Of a DNA stretch of 64,000 bases, positions 16,981-26,216 are shown piece after piece. The DNA comes from Vogesella mureinivorans (GTDB lineage Bacteria > Pseudomonadota > Gammaproteobacteria > Burkholderiales > Chromobacteriaceae): the NCBI RefSeq assembly GCF_007644035.1, contig NZ_VMTV02000464.1:1-64000 (forward strand). Direction: 5' to 3'. The translations under genes and the position numbers were made by a program. Position 1 is the first letter of the stretch; each line of letters begins with the position of its first letter. A model generated the notes under the pieces. The model worked only from the letters and a program-made list of their open reading frames with translations, searched no databases and was not told the DNA's origin.

Positions 16981-18243
16981 ATGTCCCAAACCCTTACCGA
17001 GAATGCGCCGCTGACCGCAGCCGATGGCGAGCTGCTCACCGTCAAGCTGGCCCGCGAGCACCGCAACAAGCAGCTGAAAGCCGTGGCCCTGGTGGCCCCG
17101 CTGGCCATTTTCTTGCTGCTGACTTTTCTGGTTCCCATTTTCATGCTGCTGGGTCGTAGCGTGGATAACCCCGAAGTGGTCACCCACCTGCCGGCTACCA
17201 GCCAGCTGATTGCCAGCTGGGACCGCCGCGCCCTGCCATCCGAAGAAGTCTTCCAGGCCATGGCGCGTGACCTGACCGCCGCCAAAGAAGCCAAGACCGT
17301 CCCCGAAGTCGCCAAGCGCCTGAATATGGATATCAGCGGCTTCCGTTCGCTGATCCAGAAAACCGCGCGCAAGATGCCGCTGGAGTTGGCCGCAGGCGAA
17401 AGCATGCGTGACCGCTTTATCCAGATGGACGAGCGCTGGGGCGACCCGGACCACTGGCATGTGATTGCCAAAAATGCCAAGAGCTGGACGCCGTACTACC
17501 TGTACAGCTCGCTGGATTTGCGCGAAACCAAGGCCGGTACGCCTGAACTGGCGCCGGAGGAAGAACGTGCCTTCATCAGCATTTTCGGCCGCACGCTGTG
17601 GATCAGCTTCTGGGTCACCGTGTTTTGCTTGCTGCTGGGTTACCCGCTGGCTTACTGGCTGGCCAACCTGCCGGCACGCAAAAGCAACCTGCTGATGATT
17701 CTGGTGCTGCTACCGTTCTGGACCTCGGTGCTGGTGCGCGTGGCGTCGTGGATCGTGCTCTTGCAGCGTGAAGGCCTGATCAATAGCGCCCTGATGAACC
17801 TGGGCATTATCGGCGAGCCGCTACAGCTGGCGTTCAACCGTGTGGGCGTGTACATCGCCATGGTGCACATCCTGCTGCCGTTCGTGATTCTGCCGGCCTA
17901 CAGCGTGATGAAGAGCATTCCGCCTACCTATATGCGTGCCGCCATTTCGCTGGGCGACCACCCGTTTGCCGCCTTCTGGAAGATTTACTTCCCGCAAACC
18001 GTGGCCGGTGTGGCTGCCGGTGCCTTGCTGGTGTTCATCATGTGCATTGGCTACTACATTACCCCGGCACTGCTGGGTAGCCCGGAAGAGCAGATGGTGA
18101 GCTACTACGTAGCGTTCTACACCAACGTCACCATCAACTGGGGTATGGCCGCCGCGCTGGGCAGCCTGCTGCTGATTGCCACCATGACGCTGTATGGCCT
18201 GTACAGCAAGCTGGTTGGCGCCAACAAACTGAGTCTGGGGTAA
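16981..18243 (+). CDS. Polyamine-type ABC permease with large periplasmic insertion
   Basis: A 420-residue PotB/PotH-like permease. After the first membrane helix (about residues 30-55) comes a hydrophilic stretch of about 140 residues (GRSVDNPEVV to LAPEEERAF), then the usual five-helix core with the EAA-type loop MRAAISLGDHPFAAFWKIYFP. Ordinary PotB proteins are about 280 residues, so the insertion explains the length and probably faces the periplasm. ATGs at 16972 and 16981 are both possible; GGAAG at 16965-16969 favours the latter. Confidence 0.88.
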   Translation: MSQTLTENAPLTAADGELLTVKLAREHRNKQLKAVALVAPLAIFLLLTFLVPIFMLLGRSVDNPEVVTHLPATSQLIASWDRRALPSEEVFQAMARDLTAAKEAKTVPEVAKRLNMDISGFRSLIQKTARKMPLELAAGESMRDRFIQMDERWGDPDHWHVIAKNAKSWTPYYLYSSLDLRETKAGTPELAPEEERAFISIFGRTLWISFWVTVFCLLLGYPLAYWLANLPARKSNLLMILVLLPFWTSVLVRVASWIVLLQREGLINSALMNLGIIGEPLQLAFNRVGVYIAMVHILLPFVILPAYSVMKSIPPTYMRAAISLGDHPFAAFWKIYFPQTVAGVAAGALLVFIMCIGYYITPALLGSPEEQMVSYYVAFYTNVTINWGMAAALGSLLLIATMTLYGLYSKLVGANKLSLG

Positions 18244-18246
18244 GCC

Positions 18247-19071
18247 ATGCTGCCAACTTATGCTTCGCCCATCGAACGCCTGTGGTTCTGGAGCTTCCGC
18301 ATCTTTTGCGTGCTGATCCTGATCTTCCTGGTGTCGCCGCTGCTGGTGATCGTGCCGCTGTCGTTTTCGGCCGATACCTTCCTGCTGTACCCGATCAAGT
18401 CGTTCTCGCTGCGCTGGTACGAGGAGTTCTTTGGTAACGGCGTATGGCTCACCGCGCTGAAGAACAGCTTCATCGTGGCGCCTGCCGCCACACTGCTGGC
18501 CACCACGCTGGGTACCCTGGCCGCAGTGGGCCTGACGTCGTCGGATTTCCCCGGCAAGTCGGTGCTGATGAGCGTGCTGATCTCGCCCATGGTCGTGCCG
18601 GTGGTGATCGTGGGGGTGGGGGCCTATCTGTTCTTTGCCCCGCTGGGTCTGTCCAACAGCTACTTTGCGCTGATTCTGGTGCACACCGCGCTGGGCGTGC
18701 CGTTTGTGGTGATTACCGTGTCGGCCACGCTGCGCGGCTTCAATGCCAACCTGATTCGCGCCAGCGCCAGCCTGGGTGCCAACCCGATCACCACCTACCG
18801 CCGCATCGTGCTGCCGCTGATTGCACCAGGTGTGATCTCGGGTGCGCTGTTTGCCTTTGCCACCTCGTTTGACGAAGTCGTCGTCACGCTGTTCCTGGCG
18901 GGCCCGGAGCAAACCACGCTGCCGCGCCAGATGTTTGGCGGTATCAAGGAAAACATCAGCCCGGCCATTGCGGCTGCCGCTACCGTGTTGATCCTGTTCT
19001 CCATCGCCTTGCTGCTGACGCTGGAATGGCTGCGTGGCCGTGCCGAGAAAACCCGCACCAGCGCTGCCTGA
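18247..19071 (+). CDS. Polyamine-type ABC permease (PotC/PotI-like)
   Basis: A 274-residue permease with six transmembrane helices and EAA loop IRASASLGANPITTYRRIVLP. The signature SFDEVVVTLFLAGP is characteristic of PotC/PotI. It starts 3 bp after the preceding stop (TAAGCCATG), so the two permeases are translationally coupled. Confidence 0.93.
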   Translation: MLPTYASPIERLWFWSFRIFCVLILIFLVSPLLVIVPLSFSADTFLLYPIKSFSLRWYEEFFGNGVWLTALKNSFIVAPAATLLATTLGTLAAVGLTSSDFPGKSVLMSVLISPMVVPVVIVGVGAYLFFAPLGLSNSYFALILVHTALGVPFVVITVSATLRGFNANLIRASASLGANPITTYRRIVLPLIAPGVISGALFAFATSFDEVVVTLFLAGPEQTTLPRQMFGGIKENISPAIAAAATVLILFSIALLLTLEWLRGRAEKTRTSAA

Positions 19072-19087
19072 CCCCCGCTAGCCGCAT

Positions 19088-19120
19088 AAAAAAGCCCCTG
19101 CCATCTGGCAGGGGCTTTTT
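19088..19120. terminator. Bidirectional terminator between converging operons
   Basis: A-run, GCCCCTGCC-ATCT-GGCAGGGGC, T-run. It serves the plus-strand transporter operon and the minus-strand diguanylate cyclase gene. Confidence 0.92.
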
Positions 19121-19146
19121 GCTGGCTAAGGTTGGCCGCAGTAGGG

Positions 19147-20139
19147 TCAGAACAGCTCGATATCGCCTTCGTGCGCCACTTTTGCCACGATCTGGCCATC
19201 TTGCAGCAGCTGGCTATAGGCGCAGGTCTGGTTGCGGCCGTTTTCCTTGGCGTAGTACAGCGCACGGTCGGCTTGCTCTACCACGTTGGCCGGCAGCATC
19301 TGCCCCCCTATCAGCACATAGCCCATACTGATATTGACCTGGCCTACCTGCGGGAAATTGAATGTGGCAATGTTTTCCCGCAGCGCCTCCAGCCGGGTCA
19401 TGGCCAGCTGCGGCTCATCACGCAGGATGATGCCGAACTCCTCGCCGCCGTAGCGGTATAGCTGGGCGTGCAGGCCCAGTACCTGCTCCATGTGGTGGGC
19501 TACCAGCAGCAGTACCTCGTCGCCCACGATATGGCCGTAACGGTCGTTTACCAGCTTGAAGTGATCGATATCTACCAGTGCCAGGGTGTGCTGGTAATCC
19601 GGCTTGTCCAGTAGCTCGTACAGGCGGGCGTCGAAAGAGCGGCGGTTCAGCAAGCCGGTGAGCATGTCGCGCTCGGCGTCGTACAGCAGGCGCAGGTAGT
19701 TTTCGTGGATGCGTACCATACCGGTGAGAAAACCCAGCTCGTCATCCGTCAGCGCGCCATGCTCGATCTGCAGCAGCGCGATGATGTTGTTTTTCTGGTA
19801 AATCACCTGCCAGATATGGCCGCCGTACTGCCAGGGGCCACGGTTTTCGCGGCCAATGGCAATGGCTTTGCGCGCATCGTCACCGGCTGGCAGCCAGCCG
19901 CAGCCCTCGGGCGAGATCAGGCTGTCGTCTTCGCCGCTGACCTGTAGCAGCTTCAGCTCGGGTAGTGATTCGGCGTGCCGCACGCCGTACAGGCTGATGC
20001 TCTCGCTTTGCAAAAACGCGCCTACCAGTTCCAGCAATGCCCGCTCCAGCTCGCGCTGCTCGCGCTGCGAGGTCATTTTCGCCATCTGTTCCATCAGGGT
20101 GGCGATGCTGGTGGGGGGGAGGTGCTGGTCCATTTTCAT
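19147..20139 (-). CDS. Diguanylate cyclase (GGDEF protein)
   Basis: About 330 residues. The C-terminal GGDEF domain (about 165-325) has the active motif YRYGGEEFGIIL and substrate residues in DIDHFKLVNDRYGH. The N-terminal half is a GAF-like sensory region without membrane helices, so the enzyme is cytoplasmic. It would make cyclic di-GMP. No RxxD inhibitory site stands out upstream of GGEEF. The start is uncertain among ATGs at 20139 and 20133 and a TTG at 20148. It lies just after dut. Confidence 0.9.
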   Translation of the reverse strand: MKMDQHLPPTSIATLMEQMAKMTSQREQRELERALLELVGAFLQSESISLYGVRHAESLPELKLLQVSGEDDSLISPEGCGWLPAGDDARKAIAIGRENRGPWQYGGHIWQVIYQKNNIIALLQIEHGALTDDELGFLTGMVRIHENYLRLLYDAERDMLTGLLNRRSFDARLYELLDKPDYQHTLALVDIDHFKLVNDRYGHIVGDEVLLLVAHHMEQVLGLHAQLYRYGGEEFGIILRDEPQLAMTRLEALRENIATFNFPQVGQVNISMGYVLIGGQMLPANVVEQADRALYYAKENGRNQTCAYSQLLQDGQIVAKVAHEGDIELF

Positions 20140-20154
20140 CCGTATCAACCGTCG

Positions 20155-20607
20155 TTATTGGCGGCCTGTGCTACCAAAACCACCGCTACCGCGCTCGGTA
20201 TCGATAAAGCTATCTACAATATTAAACCCTACTTGCACCACGGGCACGATAATCATCTGGGCAATGCGCTCCATGGGTACCAATGTGAAAGGCATGTTGC
20301 CGCGGTTCCACACCGAAACGAACAGCTGGCCCTGGTAATCGGAGTCGATCAGCCCGGTCAGGTTGCCCAGCACGATGCCGTGTTTATGGCCCAGGCCGGA
20401 GCGCGGCAGGATCATGGCGGCCAGGCCCGGGTCGGCCAGGTGGATAGCCATGCCGGTGGGTACCAGCACGGTTTCGCCGGGCTGGATCACCATGTCGGCT
20501 TCGGTGGCGGCGCGCAGGTCCAGGCCGGCAGAGCCGCTGGTGGCGTAGGCGGGCAGGTTGTCTTTCAGGCGCGGGTCCAGGATTTGTACGTCGATAACAG
20601 GTTTCAT
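20155..20607 (-). CDS. dut: dUTP diphosphatase
   Basis: A 150-residue trimeric dUTPase with all five motifs: [33 protein letters not shown], the ERIAQMI region and the C-terminal [11 protein letters not shown] arm. It hydrolyses dUTP to dUMP and keeps uracil out of DNA. It follows coaBC by 6 bp, the coaBC-dut order common in proteobacteria. Confidence 0.97.
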   Translation of the reverse strand: MKPVIDVQILDPRLKDNLPAYATSGSAGLDLRAATEADMVIQPGETVLVPTGMAIHLADPGLAAMILPRSGLGHKHGIVLGNLTGLIDSDYQGQLFVSVWNRGNMPFTLVPMERIAQMIIVPVVQVGFNIVDSFIDTERGSGGFGSTGRQ

Positions 20608-20613
20608 GCGTTG

Positions 20614-21798
20614 TCAGCTTTTCAGGTTAAGGCACTGGGCCAGGTGTTGAACGATGGCACGGGCCACATCGGCCTTGGGCATGTCCGGCAGCGGGTGTTC
20701 GCCGCTGTCGTCCAGCAGCGTCACGCTATTGGTGTCGGCGCCCATGGCGTGTTGTGCCAGGTTGGCCACCAGTAAGGGGACTTTTTTGCGGCGGCGCTTC
20801 TGGTCGGCAAACTGCAGCAGGTTCTGGCTTTCTGCGGCAAAGCCCACGCAGAACGGTGCGGCCGGCAGGCCGGCCACGGTGGCCAGGATATCCGGGTTTT
20901 CTTCCAGCTCGATCACCGGCAGGCTGTCGCCTTTCTTGATCTTGTGTTCGGCACGGTTTTTCACGCGGTAGTCGGCTACCGCCGCCACGCTGATAAACAC
21001 GTCGCTGCGGCCAACTTCGGCTAGCACAGCCTGGTACATGTCCTGCGCACTTTGCACAGCAATGGTACGTACGGTGGCCGGCGGTGTCAGGGCGGTAGGG
21101 CCACTGACCAGTGTGACTTCGGCACCGGCGTCGCGGCAGGCGCGGGCCAGCGCGTAGCCCATCTTGCCGGAGCTGATATTGGTGATGCCGCGCACGGTGT
21201 CGATAGGCTCGTAAGTGGGGCCGGCGGTCAGCAGCACCCGCTTGCCGGCCAGCAGTTTGGCGCTGAAGACACCGCCCAGCAGGTCGAACACTTCTTCCGG
21301 CTCCAGCATGCGGCCGGGGCCGGTTTCGCCGCAGGCCTGCACGCCGTGCGCCGGGCCCCATACCTGTACGCCATCGGCTTGCAGCTGCGCGATATTGCGC
21401 AGATTGGGCGGGTTTTCCCACATCTGGCGGTTCATGGCCGGTACCACCACCAGCGGGCAGGTGCGCGCCGCCGCCATGGTGCTGATGAGGTCGTCGCAGG
21501 CACCGTGCGCCAGCTTGAAAATGCAGTTGGCGGTGGCCGGCACAATCAGGAATACATCGGCGCGGCGCGACATCTCGATATGCGCCATGGCGTTGTCCGG
21601 GCGCGGGTCCCAGATATCGCTGTAGACCGCATGGCCGGACAGGGCCTGGAAGGTGGCGGGGGTGACAAAACGGGTAGCCGCTTCGCTCATCACCACTTCT
21701 ACGTGGTGGCCAGCCTTGACCAGCAGCCGGGTCAGTTCTGCCGATTTATAGGCGGCTATGCCGCCGGTAATGCCTAAAAGAATGCGCTTTTGCGTCAT
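20614..21798 (-). CDS. coaBC: Bifunctional phosphopantothenoylcysteine decarboxylase/synthase
   Basis: A 394-residue fusion for two coenzyme A steps. The CoaC flavoprotein half (about 1-185) has GGIAAYKSAELTR and the active region LIVPATANCIFKLAHGACDD. The CoaB half (about 190-394) has TAGPTYEPIDTVRGITNISS and the CTP-dependent ligase region KIKKGDS. The standard length and order suggest it is intact. Confidence 0.97.
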   Translation of the reverse strand: MTQKRILLGITGGIAAYKSAELTRLLVKAGHHVEVVMSEAATRFVTPATFQALSGHAVYSDIWDPRPDNAMAHIEMSRRADVFLIVPATANCIFKLAHGACDDLISTMAAARTCPLVVVPAMNRQMWENPPNLRNIAQLQADGVQVWGPAHGVQACGETGPGRMLEPEEVFDLLGGVFSAKLLAGKRVLLTAGPTYEPIDTVRGITNISSGKMGYALARACRDAGAEVTLVSGPTALTPPATVRTIAVQSAQDMYQAVLAEVGRSDVFISVAAVADYRVKNRAEHKIKKGDSLPVIELEENPDILATVAGLPAAPFCVGFAAESQNLLQFADQKRRRKKVPLLVANLAQHAMGADTNSVTLLDDSGEHPLPDMPKADVARAIVQHLAQCLNLKS

Positions 21799-21964
21799 GT
21801 CACAGCCTGCCGTGTGTCGTGCGAGGCATGATTGTAGCGTAATGCTGCACCTGCACGCAGGCCGTCGTGCTGCATGGGTAGATGGTTGGTGTCATGAAAA
21901 ATGCATTTTATGGAGGTCGCGCCATACCCGATGATGCAGGCTTAGCCAGCCCGCAGGAGGGATT

Positions 21965-22639
21965 ATGCCGATCACAGAATGGCCAGAGGCCGAGCGCCCG
22001 CGTGAAAAACTGCTGGCGCGGGGTGCGCAAGCCTTGTCAGATGCCGAATTGCTGGCGATATTTCTAAGAACAGGTATAAAAGGCTGCTCTGCTGTCGATA
22101 TGGCACGCCAATTAATGCAGCGTTTTGGCAGCCTGGGGCGCCTGCTGGGTGCGCGGGCCGACGAGTTTCAGCAGCAGGCAGGTTTGGGCCCGGCCAAGTA
22201 CGTGCAGTTCATGGCCATGCACGAGCTGGCGCGGCGGCTGCTGGCCGAGGAAATGGCCAGCGGCGATGTGCTGAACAGCCCGGAGGCGGTGCAGCGTTTC
22301 CTGCGTGTGGCGATAGGGTATTGCGAGGTGGAGGTGTTCAGCGTGATTTTCCTGACGGCACAATACCGCGTACTGGCGGTCGAAGAACTGGCCAGAGGCA
22401 CGCTCACCGAAACACGGGTCTACCCGCGCGAGGTGGTGCGGCGGGCCCTGCAGCACAACGCCTGCAGCGTGATCGTGGCGCATAACCACCCGTCGGGCCT
22501 GGCCGAGCCTTCCGATGCCGACTGGCAGCTTACCACCACGCTCAAGCAGGCTTTGCAGCTGGTCGATATCAACTTGCTGGATCATTTTGTGGTAACGGGC
22601 GAGCACGCCGAGTCACTGGCGGCGCGTGGTTGGGTGTAG
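21965..22639 (+). CDS. radC: RadC family JAB-domain protein
   Basis: A 224-residue protein with an N-terminal helix-hairpin-helix region (AELLAIFLRTGIKG) and a C-terminal JAB/MPN metalloprotease-like domain (about 105-224). The metal motif is intact: E in VEELARGTLTE, then VAHNHPSGLAEPSDAD. The name comes from an old DNA-repair assignment that has been disputed; the cellular role is unsettled. It is divergent from coaBC. SD AGGAGGG precedes the ATG. Confidence 0.93.
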   Translation: MPITEWPEAERPREKLLARGAQALSDAELLAIFLRTGIKGCSAVDMARQLMQRFGSLGRLLGARADEFQQQAGLGPAKYVQFMAMHELARRLLAEEMASGDVLNSPEAVQRFLRVAIGYCEVEVFSVIFLTAQYRVLAVEELARGTLTETRVYPREVVRRALQHNACSVIVAHNHPSGLAEPSDADWQLTTTLKQALQLVDINLLDHFVVTGEHAESLAARGWV

Positions 22640-22714
22640 CGGCAGCCAGGTGGCTGCCCCTGCTGTGGTCGTGCGGCCAACCTTGCCGGGTGGCCGGGTC
22701 GAAAGGAGCAAGCC

Positions 22715-22966
22715 ATGAACATCCTGCGTTTGATGAATCAGTCCGAGTACATCCAGGTCAACAACCAGCTGGTGAAGCCGGAATTCATGTACGCCAGCGA
22801 AGACTACGCCGATGACGACGATATCGCGCTGGAGGCGCATATCAACGAAGCCGACCTGGTGCTGACCGTGGCCGACCTGGAAGACGCCACACCGCTGGCC
22901 GATGGGGCCTACTGGATAGAACGTGTCGGTTATATCCGTTTTCTTGGCCGCCACGCCCTGCACTAA
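22715..22966 (+). CDS. Small acidic protein, unknown
   Basis: 83 residues, rich in D and E (YADDDDIALEAHINEADLVL), with no membrane segment or motif I recognise. A good AAAGGAG site precedes the ATG and a strong terminator follows, so it is likely real. It lies 75 bp after radC and may be read from the same promoter. Confidence 0.75.
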   Translation: MNILRLMNQSEYIQVNNQLVKPEFMYASEDYADDDDIALEAHINEADLVLTVADLEDATPLADGAYWIERVGYIRFLGRHALH

Positions 22967-22980
22967 GCGCCAGTCAACAG

Positions 22981-23022
22981 CACCGGAAGCCTGCCGCCTG
23001 GCTGCGCTTCCGGTGTTTTTTT
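22981..23022 (+). terminator. Intrinsic terminator
   Basis: CACCGGAAGC / GCTTCCGGTG stem followed by seven Ts; it ends the radC-small protein unit. Confidence 0.92.
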
Positions 23023-23179
23023 ATGCTTTTTTTATGGACTTTTGGGGCAATTAAACGGCGCAATGACTCCGGCTGGCACGCAATATGGCCTGGTTTGATC
23101 TGGCGCAAATCACGCCAGGGCCGGCTTGATAAAGTACATGCTTCAATGCGTGTTTCATAAGGCGCAAGCGAGGATGGAC

Positions 23180-23554
23180 ATGAACAAGATTCGTATTGCC
23201 ATGGTGGGCGCCGGTGAAACGGCTACCCCTTTGTTGCGGCAGCTGCTGGACGCGTCCTATGTGGAGCTGATCGGTGTGGCCGAGCTGAACCTGGCGCTGC
23301 CCGGCGTGGCGCTGGCGCGCGAGCGTGGTGTGCCGGTAACCGACAATTTTATCGAGCTGGCCGAGCAGGGCGAGCGGGTGGATATCATTATCGACCTGAC
23401 CGGCTCGCGCAAAGTGCGCGAAGACCTGCGCCGTTTCATGCAGTTTGCCGGTAATGCCCACACGGTCATCATGCACGAGCGTATTGCGCTGCTGATGATG
23501 TCGCTGTCGGCGGGCGAGCTGGTGGAAACCCGCCACGACTCGCTGAGCTACTGA
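23180..23554 (+). CDS. Short NAD(P)-binding Rossmann protein
   Basis: 124 residues: one Rossmann unit starting NKIRIAMVGAGETATPLLRQ, followed by VELIGVAELN and a second beta-alpha part ending DIIIDLTGSRKV. It resembles only the N-terminal coenzyme-binding part of homoserine-dehydrogenase or Gfo/Idh proteins, without a catalytic domain; DUF-type stand-alone versions exist. I chose the ATG at 23180, which GAGG precedes by 6 nt; 23174 is possible. The function is unknown. Confidence 0.8.
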   Translation: MNKIRIAMVGAGETATPLLRQLLDASYVELIGVAELNLALPGVALARERGVPVTDNFIELAEQGERVDIIIDLTGSRKVREDLRRFMQFAGNAHTVIMHERIALLMMSLSAGELVETRHDSLSY

Positions 23555-23623
23555 AGGCTTTTGCTGGGCCGTTAAGATCGATGCAGTAAACAGCCGGTGC
23601 GCGACTGCGCTGGCTGGCTTGAA

Positions 23624-23649
23624 GGGCGTGCGCGAGCGCGCCCTTTTTT
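23624..23649 (+). terminator. Intrinsic terminator
   Basis: GGGCG-rich stem (GGGCGTGCGCGAGCGCGCCC) followed by TTTTTT, 69 bp after the Rossmann protein. It adjoins an inverted pair of the dispersed host motif. Confidence 0.85.
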
Positions 23650-23682
23650 CATGCGGCCAACCTTTTGCAGGTTGGCCGCATG
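23650..23682. repeat. Perfect inverted pair of the dispersed host motif
   Basis: CATGCGGCCAACCT and AGGTTGGCCGCATG form a 14-bp perfect stem around a 5-nt loop, directly after a normal terminator. Paired uptake sequences in transcription-terminator positions are known from Neisseria (DUS) and Haemophilus (USS). This pair has that arrangement with a different sequence. Confidence 0.9.
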
Positions 23683-23719
23683 CTGTCGTGCATGGACATG
23701 CTGACTGGCCGACAGGCGC

Positions 23720-24328
23720 CTAGCCGAAGCCGCGTTTTTTCAGCGCCAGGTACAGCATGCTGGCGGTGATGGCGTCGTTCAGCGCGTCGTGGCGTGGCAG
23801 CGCGGGGACGCGCAGGTCGTCTATCAGCGTGGCCAGGCGCAGGTCGACGTTGCTGTCCGGGTTTTGCCGCAGCTTGTAGTCGTAATAGCGGCCGGATACC
23901 TCGATCTGCCGGTTCGGCAGCTTGATGCCGGTCAGCGGCTGTACGTATTTGTTCAGGATCGCCACGTCGTATTCCAGGTAGTAGCCCACCAGCGGGCGGC
24001 CGCCGATGAAATCCAGCAGGCGGGTAATGGCGTCTTGCGGCGCCAGGCCGTCGGACACGTCACGCGGGCGCAGGCCGTGGATGCGTACATTGCCGGCGTC
24101 CGGCTTGCGTTCCGGGCGCACCAGTACGTAAAACGCTTCGCTGCTCAGGATACGTTGGCCGCGTATCTTCACCGCGCCGATGGACAGCAGCTCGGCGTCG
24201 CGCACGTTCAGGCTGGTGGTTTCGCAGTCCACACTCACCAGCTCTTCATTCTGCTCTTGCAGCAGCATGGCAAAGCGCGGGTCTTTCAGCCGGTGGGCCG
24301 CCCACTGTTTTTTCAGCGCGCCTATCAT
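23720..24328 (-). CDS. DnaQ-like 3'-5' exonuclease
   Basis: A 202-residue DEDDh exonuclease. Exo I is SVDCETTSLN, Exo II is around VGYYLEYDVAILNKY, and Exo III is HDALNDAITASML. It lacks other polymerase domains, so it is a stand-alone epsilon-like nuclease. Its start overlaps the stop of the CBS/nucleotidyltransferase gene (ATGA at 24325-24328). The two genes are commonly paired in proteobacteria, but their joint role is not clear. Confidence 0.9.
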   Translation of the reverse strand: MIGALKKQWAAHRLKDPRFAMLLQEQNEELVSVDCETTSLNVRDAELLSIGAVKIRGQRILSSEAFYVLVRPERKPDAGNVRIHGLRPRDVSDGLAPQDAITRLLDFIGGRPLVGYYLEYDVAILNKYVQPLTGIKLPNRQIEVSGRYYDYKLRQNPDSNVDLRLATLIDDLRVPALPRHDALNDAITASMLYLALKKRGFG

Positions 24329-26133
24329 GCCACGGCCCCCAGGCGGAACTGGTGGCGCAGCAGGCTCTTGAACTTTTTCACCAGCGCCAGTGCGTCTTTC
24401 AGCAGGTCTTTTTCCAGGGTGGACAGCTTGCCCGGGCGGATCAGGTTGCTGGCGGGGCGGCCGTCTTCTAGCTCGGCCAGGCCGTGGCTCAGGCGCAGGC
24501 CCAGCAGGAAGGCCAGGGTTTCGTTGATATCGTTGGCAAAATCCCGCTCCAGATGGCCGTTTTCGGCCAGGCGCTGCAGGCGCTCGAAGGTATTGTTGGC
24601 CGCAATGTCGTGGCGCAGTGCCAGCGAGCGTATGCCGTGCACGATGGGGAAAATGCCGCCTTTCTTGATGTCCAGCGTGGCCTCGCCATTTTGTTCGCGC
24701 GTGAGCAGCTGGGCAAAAAAGCCCAGCGGGGTATCAAACTGCTCGATGGCGCGGGCAAAGCGCGCGTAGAAGCTTTCGTCGTCCGATAGCAGGCTGTGCA
24801 GGTAGTGCTTGCCCTGCGCCAGCAGGGCGTGGTCGCCCGCTACTGCTTCGGCATCCACAAAGATGGCCAGGTTCATCAGCGCGTCGCCGTCCGGCAGGTA
24901 CAGCCAGCGGTACAGCTGGTCGCGCAGGCCTTGTTCGTGCTGGCACCATTGCGGGTTGTTCACCATGATGCGCCCCGGGCAGGGCGGGTAGCCAAAGCGT
25001 GCCAGCGCGTCGCTGAAGGCCTGGCAGGCGCCCGCGATGGTGGGGTGGTCGTAGCCGTCGCGGATGATCAGTGCGTTGTCCTGGTCGGTTTTCAGGATCT
25101 GCTCGCCGCGGCCTTCCGAGCCCATGACAACCAGGCAGCTGTTGGCCACCACCTCGGGCAGGGCAATCAGCTGCCAGGTGCGCTCGAACAGCCGGGCGTT
25201 CAGCGCCTGTACCAGCCGCCCCAGCTGCGGGGCTTTTACCCCGTGGCTGGACAGGATACCCACCAGGCGGGTGATCTGGCCGGCAATGTCCTGCAGCTCG
25301 TCCAGCGTGTCGGCGCGCTCCAGCTTGTGGGCAATCAGGTGCGAGTGGTTGGAGAAATAGGACAGGATATCCACCTGCGCCAGAATGCCCACCGGCTCGC
25401 CCTGGTCCATCACCACCAGGCGGCGGATATTGCGCTGCGTCATGGTGAGCAGGGCGTCAAACAGAAAGCCGTCGATATCGGTGGTAATCAGGTTGAAATG
25501 GCATACCTGGTACAGCGGTGTGCTGGGCGGCAGCTCGTTCAGGATGGTGTCGCGAAAGTCGGTGGTGGTGAACATGCCCAGTTGGCCGCGGTGGCGCACC
25601 AGAATGGATTTGCTCTTGCGCTGCTTCATGATGCGGGCGGCGTCCAGCACGCTGTCCTGGCCATCCACGAATACCGGCAGGCGGCTGCAGGCATCGCGTA
25701 CCGTGGCGGTGAGCAGGGTTTGCAGCTCGCGCGAGCCGGCGTTTTGCGCCAGGGCGCCAAATTTCTGCGACACGCTGGCGTAAAAGAAGGCACCAAAGCG
25801 CGGGTTGCTTTCGGTCAGCTGCATCACCACGGCGCGGGGCAGGCAGTAGGCCAGCGCCTCTTCGTGCACCACAAAGCGCTGTGTGGCCACCCCGGCCACC
25901 ATGGCGCGGGCGTCGAAGGTGTCTTGCGCGTGGTAGACGGCCAGCACTTCGTCGTCCGCCATTTCGCGTACCACGCCCTTGATCAGCACGTACAGGCTGT
26001 CCACGCTGTCACCGGGCGCCATGATCACTTCGTCGTTATCAAAAAACACGATATCGGCCGCGCCCTCCAGTGCCAGTCGTTCTTGCTGGCTCAGGTGGGT
26101 AAACGGCGGGTGGGTAAAGTCGAAGCGGCTCAT
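24325..26133 (-). CDS. Cyclic-nucleotide-binding / CBS / DUF294 nucleotidyltransferase-like protein
   Basis: 602 residues in the order: cNMP-binding-like domain (about 10-130), two CBS domains (about 150-270), a DUF294 nucleotidyltransferase domain (about 300-440, with GSEGRGEQILKTDQDNALI as the G-S-x-G-R...D-x-D centre) and a C-terminal helical substrate-binding domain (about 460-600). It resembles GlnD-type signalling enzymes; the substrate is unknown. It is coupled with the downstream exonuclease. Confidence 0.92.
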   Translation of the reverse strand: MSRFDFTHPPFTHLSQQERLALEGAADIVFFDNDEVIMAPGDSVDSLYVLIKGVVREMADDEVLAVYHAQDTFDARAMVAGVATQRFVVHEEALAYCLPRAVVMQLTESNPRFGAFFYASVSQKFGALAQNAGSRELQTLLTATVRDACSRLPVFVDGQDSVLDAARIMKQRKSKSILVRHRGQLGMFTTTDFRDTILNELPPSTPLYQVCHFNLITTDIDGFLFDALLTMTQRNIRRLVVMDQGEPVGILAQVDILSYFSNHSHLIAHKLERADTLDELQDIAGQITRLVGILSSHGVKAPQLGRLVQALNARLFERTWQLIALPEVVANSCLVVMGSEGRGEQILKTDQDNALIIRDGYDHPTIAGACQAFSDALARFGYPPCPGRIMVNNPQWCQHEQGLRDQLYRWLYLPDGDALMNLAIFVDAEAVAGDHALLAQGKHYLHSLLSDDESFYARFARAIEQFDTPLGFFAQLLTREQNGEATLDIKKGGIFPIVHGIRSLALRHDIAANNTFERLQRLAENGHLERDFANDINETLAFLLGLRLSHGLAELEDGRPASNLIRPGKLSTLEKDLLKDALALVKKFKSLLRHQFRLGAVA

Positions 26134-26216
26134 GCTGGCAGGTCCGGTGGGTGGCTCATTTCTTTAGCATACGGTGCTATCGAAATGGCTGACCAGACCT
26201 GCGCGGTGCAATGTGG

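Noticed and set aside
23086-23110. TTGAT...AATCA considered as an FNR/ANR box upstream of the Rossmann protein
   Set aside because: The half-sites are 8 nt apart rather than 4, so it does not match the FNR pattern.
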